36,427 nucleotides of DNA, taken from contig CAMCYI010000030.1 of assembly GCA_945883845.1 (NCBI GenBank), positions 1 through 36,427 on the forward strand, in the 5' to 3' direction. This DNA comes from Bacteriovorax stolpii. GTDB lineage: Bacteria > Bdellovibrionota > Bacteriovoracia > Bacteriovoracales > Bacteriovoracaceae. The notes beneath the pieces are model-generated. The model was not told where the DNA came from. It was given only the letters and a program-made list of their open reading frames with translations, and made no database searches. The translations under genes and the position numbers were made by a program. Below are positions 34,301 to 36,427 of the stretch, in pieces (within the stretch, counting starts at the first letter, position 1; each line of letters starts with the position of its first letter).

Positions 34301-35829
34301 CACGACTGACTCTGACTGTTGGGGCGACCGCGAAATACGCGAATTACATTTCAGGTACCGGAACTAACGTTCTCGTGTTCCGATATACCGTTTTGTCAGG
34401 TGATCTTGATACAAACGGCATCGCAATGACGAACAGTATAACTCTGGCAACCATCACGGACGCCGCACTCAATGCTGCCAACGTAGCATTCACAAGGCCT
34501 GTACTCACTGGTGTGAACGTGGATGCCACTCCACCTAGAATAAACTCTGTCACGCCACCTTCGAACGCAACTTACAGTGTTGGCGCCGTCATGAATTTCA
34601 CGGCAAACTTTTCGAAGCCAGTGACCATCGTCGGGTCGCCTCGACTCCGGATTGATATGGGTGGAGTAGCGAAAAACGCCGACTACGTCTCCGGTTCAGG
34701 ATCATCTGCCATCATCTTCAGTTATACGGTCGTGACAAATGATCTTGATACTAACGGAGTGGCCACGCTGAGCCCATTGGTTCTCAATGGAGCCACGATC
34801 AAAGACTCCTTAAACTTAGATGCTACTTTAACTTTCACTGTTGCGAACTTCGCCAACGTCAGAGTTGATGGGGTTAGTCCGTACGTGAGTTCAGTCACTC
34901 TTCCGGCCAACAACACTTATCAGAATGGTGGAGCAAGACGGACGATTTCATTCACTGCTGTCTTCAATGAAATCGTGACAGTGACGGGGTTGCCACGAAT
35001 CGTTCTCACCATCGGATCGAATACGGTTTATGCGAATTATTTATCGGGCACAGGAACTGCGAGTATTGTTTTCCGATACAGCGTGCTCAACACTGATCTC
35101 GACCTTGACGGAATTGCCATTGCGAATTCCGGAAACATTGATTTAAATGGCGGTGTGATCCGCGATCCTTCACTTCAGAACGCCTCTCTTGCTCTGGGAA
35201 GCCTGAACACAACTAAGATCTTCACGGTTTTGCCAAGCATGCAGGCCTGGTACGATCTCTCCGACACAACAAAGGTTGTCCTCTCTGGTGCAAACATCAC
35301 GGGTATGACCGATAAAATCGGAACGAGAAACGTCACTCACTCTGTCGGCGGAGGCGTTCCGTATAATGCGAACGGATTTAATGGCGGCGGACAGGCCTAT
35401 GCCAGCTGTACTTCCAGTGGTGCATTTAACCTTGGTTCTACCACCACACCGAAGTCGATGGTCGCTGTCTTCAGAGCGCCTCCGGATGCCACTAATCAGT
35501 TTCTCTTCTACGCCACGTCGTTGACTCGACCGATGGTCAGGTTCTCTTCTATCGCAAGTGGCGGTCAAGTCACTTTCGGTATCAACGGTAACCACTACAG
35601 CGCCGGCGCCTGGGGAGGCTCTGTTGCCACGGCTTCAAACGTCTGGGGAGTGAGCCAGGTGGCCATGCGTGCCTTCAACTTTGCATCGACTCAAGCTGTG
35701 GCTCAACAATTCTGTCTCATGGATGGCGAGCTCGCGGAACTCTTTCTGTTCTCAATCCAACCGACGGCAGCTAACCTCATTGCGATTGAAGCATTTCTCA
35801 ACGTGAAGTATGGCCTGAATTTTCCGTAA
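31309..35829 (+). CDS. Large secreted Ig-like-repeat protein with LamG-like C-terminal domain
   Basis: 1506 residues from a GTG at 31309 with AAAGG six bases upstream. The signal peptide is MTNFLLLSVLFLASFWTADF with cleavage near AHAAA. Residues 26-1307 are eleven tandem domains of 114-122 residues, each with the pattern Thr-Pro-Pro-x-Asn-x-Thr-Tyr, a strand with Phe-Ser-x-x-Val, then Pro-Arg-Ile, YANYLSGSGT, a strand ending Arg-Tyr-Thr-Val, an acidic loop such as GDSDSDG, and LNGGTIxD. Residues about 1308-1506 (MQAWYDLSDTTKVVLSG first) look like a LamG/concanavalin-type domain. No C-terminal anchor or sorting signal is visible. Probably a surface-exposed adhesin or matrix protein with calcium-binding loops, but this is inference. 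The gene is 161 bases after the preceding gene. Confidence 0.85.
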   Translation: MTNFLLLSVLFLASFWTADFAHAAAPNITSITLPSSPPVLGYKGNDTVDFGVVFDQVVTATDLSSQLIIRVGTGNRSAVLISGSGTNTLTYRLTVKYGWEDLDGIQVLSPLDLGASVIANATSEAIKTSFTPPSTTSILIRAIPPASISNTVPAPGTYAVGQNLDLTVTFSKAVTVASNPRIPFFAGDKRRYANYLSGSGSSTLTFRYTIVNADNAPTGITIDRYIDVSLGTIADAAGNVAFDLNLFDRTGSGVIIYGQNPAILSVTPPSNGSYSVGQSFSFTVNYSRAVTVTGSPRMVLYVGDPIRYATYAAGSGTTSIVFSYTVTPGFPAPTGIRTTGVIQLNGGTMKDVSTADAVLTFPGQTYPSVIVVSPPPTITAVNLPVIIPSPYLAYQSFQLTVVFSEPMTTTNRSRLLINVGSNSTYARYVSGSGTNTFTYQYNVLETDSDADGITILSPLYSPNDISSASGSYPTLTFNPPDASAMVVDGIAPYIISNTKPANGNYVTGQQLDFNLTYSRDVFITGTPRLEVYVGPDLSPTTRYANYLSGSGTNVITFRYTIVGGDSDSDGLSVYDTVELNGGTLLDAVGNSEPRWSIMGDVDIIGVKANADVIPPVLASVTAPANGMYLPGDPVDFNVNFNEAVNYTGVPRIALVIGSTTRYATYLSGSGTTSAIFRYTVQSGDSDLNGITSSSPLQYNGGTIRDIANLAPASLNFTVPNTTGVNVNGTGLATISSITTPANATYKTGNALNFVVNFSDIVNVSGTPRIAMTVGATTYYANYLSGSGSTALTFQYTVLAGHSDNNGIVITSPLQLNGGTIIDLSLVNAALGFTAPSTTGVLVDGIDIVISSITPPANATYRLGQNLDFTVVYNYAATVVGTPRIQLTVGATTLYANYRSGSTTTSHVYRYTTAAGHLDADGINTVGPIGLNGGTVKDIYGDNADLAFTGVNYPSKLVDAVVPTISSMTVSPNGTYITGQFIDFTATFSEAVIVTGGTPRLTLTVGATAKYANYISGTGTNVLVFRYTVLSGDLDTNGIAMTNSITLATITDAALNAANVAFTRPVLTGVNVDATPPRINSVTPPSNATYSVGAVMNFTANFSKPVTIVGSPRLRIDMGGVAKNADYVSGSGSSAIIFSYTVVTNDLDTNGVATLSPLVLNGATIKDSLNLDATLTFTVANFANVRVDGVSPYVSSVTLPANNTYQNGGARRTISFTAVFNEIVTVTGLPRIVLTIGSNTVYANYLSGTGTASIVFRYSVLNTDLDLDGIAIANSGNIDLNGGVIRDPSLQNASLALGSLNTTKIFTVLPSMQAWYDLSDTTKVVLSGANITGMTDKIGTRNVTHSVGGGVPYNANGFNGGGQAYASCTSSGAFNLGSTTTPKSMVAVFRAPPDATNQFLFYATSLTRPMVRFSSIASGGQVTFGINGNHYSAGAWGGSVATASNVWGVSQVAMRAFNFASTQAVAQQFCLMDGELAELFLFSIQPTAANLIAIEAFLNVKYGLNFP
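31384..35229 (+). repeat. Eleven tandem Ig-like coding repeats, about 345 bases each
   Basis: Unit starts at about 31384, 31735, 32083, 32428, 32776, 33142, 33493, 33841, 34186, 34528 and 34873, the last ending near 35229. The repeats were delimited from the protein, from the start of each conserved SVTPP/SSITPP-like strand. They are diverged at the DNA level; unit 5 carries an extra loop of about five residues after its GP motif, and unit 1 is the least typical. The acidic loop changes from GDSDSDG (units 5 and 6) to GHSDNNG and GDLDTNG (units 7 and 9). Confidence 0.85.
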
Positions 35830-35831
35830 GT

Positions 35832-36427
35832 TTATTTTGTGAAATTCAGGTATTTTTCCAGAGAATAATTTTTCTGGTCTTCGTAGATGAATCCGCGTGC
35901 GCGATCTACGCACTCTTGTGCTCTCGCTTGAAGAAGTGAAGAGTCACTGAGAAGTGTTTCGATCAAGGTGACAATGGCCTTCACGTTTCCTCGTTTGACT
36001 AACAGGTCTTTCGGCAGGAGTAGATCCGGACCGGGGACATCGTAAGCGACAACAGGAAGACCGTTGGCCATCATCTCAAGCACACCGAATCCAAAACTTT
36101 CAAGATGACTGGGAAAGATACCCAGGGAACATTCTGAGAGCAGCTCCGGCAATAACTCAGGTTCGTACCGTGGGATGATTTCAACGTTTCGAAGGAGCTC
36201 TGGCCCGAGATAATCTTCAACAGCTTTAGCCGTTGGAAACATCCCCAGGACGCCCATCAAACGAAAAGAAACCTTGGGATGAGACTTCACTAAATGCCGG
36301 ATGATTTCCGGAAATTCAACAGCACCTTTCCGCTTATCAAAACTTCCGACGAAGGCGATTTTCATTTCGTTAGCGATAAGACTTTTTTTATTTCTGGCAC
36401 TCTGGAATTTTTCGAACTTTTCATTTG
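35832..36427 (-). CDS. GT4-type glycosyltransferase, 5' part beyond the window
   Basis: The first in-frame Met in the window (36365) begins MKIAFVGSFDKRKGAVEFPE, which is the start of the donor-binding Rossmann domain and not a normal N-terminus. The frame upstream of it to the window edge is open, with no stop, so the gene continues outside and at least 198 codons are seen here. The family motifs are in the visible part: GSFDKRKGAVEF, FPSHLESFGFGVLEMMANG with the E-x7-E pattern, and PVVAYDVPGPDLLL. Three bases separate its stop from that of the Ig-repeat gene, tail-to-tail. A polysaccharide sugar transferase is expected. Confidence 0.87.
   Translation of the reverse strand, partial: NEKFEKFQSARNKKSLIANEMKIAFVGSFDKRKGAVEFPEIIRHLVKSHPKVSFRLMGVLGMFPTAKAVEDYLGPELLRNVEIIPRYEPELLPELLSECSLGIFPSHLESFGFGVLEMMANGLPVVAYDVPGPDLLLPKDLLVKRGNVKAIVTLIETLLSDSSLLQARAQECVDRARGFIYEDQKNYSLEKYLNFTK

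Noticed and set aside
31616..34916. Several short frames on both strands inside the Ig-repeat gene
   Set aside because: They are out-of-frame shadows of the repeats, lacking ribosome-binding sites.
36363..36365. Met at 36365 as the start of a short glycosyltransferase
   Set aside because: It lies at the internal Rossmann domain boundary, and the frame is open upstream to the window edge.
1..36427. Mobile elements, CRISPR, tRNA or rRNA
   Set aside because: No transposase, direct-repeat array or structural RNA signature was found on reading the whole window.

Overview
The window (about 45% GC by eye, densely packed, short or negative intergenic distances) looks like the chromosome of a predatory or environmental Bdellovibrionota bacterium, possibly Bacteriovorax or Peredibacter-like. 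This is an inference from the gene mix: a large set of secreted hydrolases, a mosaic exopolysaccharide locus, and frequent tail-to-tail gene overlaps. No rRNA, tRNA, CRISPR array, insertion sequence or phage gene was seen.

Left part (1-9946) holds housekeeping and secreted enzymes. It starts with a secreted endonuclease/exonuclease/phosphatase-family protein cut by the window edge, then an aspartate-type aminotransferase, a small secreted protein and class II fumarase. A small lipoprotein overlaps fumarase tail-to-tail. Next come a phospholipase A2-like secreted protein coupled to a penicillin-acylase-family Ntn hydrolase, a protein-glutaminase-like secreted protein on the opposite strand, a 47-residue basic peptide, and a gingipain-type (C25) protease. 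Clear hairpin-plus-T-tract terminators follow the last two.

Middle part (9958-15508) begins the polysaccharide region. It has two glycosyltransferases, then a three-gene operon with two tandem, mutually similar, degenerate P-loop proteins of the CpsD/Wzc (BY-kinase) type and a Wzz/CpsC-like chain-length protein. The P-loops are eroded and there is no tyrosine tail, so they look like paired pseudokinases serving one polysaccharide co-polymerase.

Region 15505-21624 is the most unusual block and looks like an undescribed peptide-modification (RiPP-like) system inside the polysaccharide locus. One leftward operon encodes a PqqD-type leader-binding protein, an S26B-like peptidase without an N-terminal anchor, a radical SAM/SPASM enzyme and a small membrane protein. 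A second leftward operon encodes an ABC ATPase and permease, a nucleotidyltransferase-fold protein, an HPr-kinase-like P-loop protein and, overlapping the kinase stop codon, a 54-residue Lys-rich peptide with a two-Cys Gly/Thr/Ser/Lys-rich tail (18261-18425). That peptide is the best precursor candidate. A methyltransferase gene lies convergently between the two halves.

The right part (21611-36427) completes the polysaccharide machinery: an O-antigen ligase/polymerase-like protein, an SLBB protein with a probable leaderless transcript, four GT4-type glycosyltransferases (one cut by the right edge), an acyltransferase-3, a WecA/MraY-type initiating phosphoglycosyltransferase and a GT9-like protein. 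A 1506-residue secreted protein with eleven Ig-like repeats and a LamG-like C-terminal domain lies here too; it may be a surface adhesin. Together the genes would initiate a lipid-linked glycan, extend and acetylate it, control its length and export it. The peptide system is physically embedded but its link to the glycan is inferred only from position.
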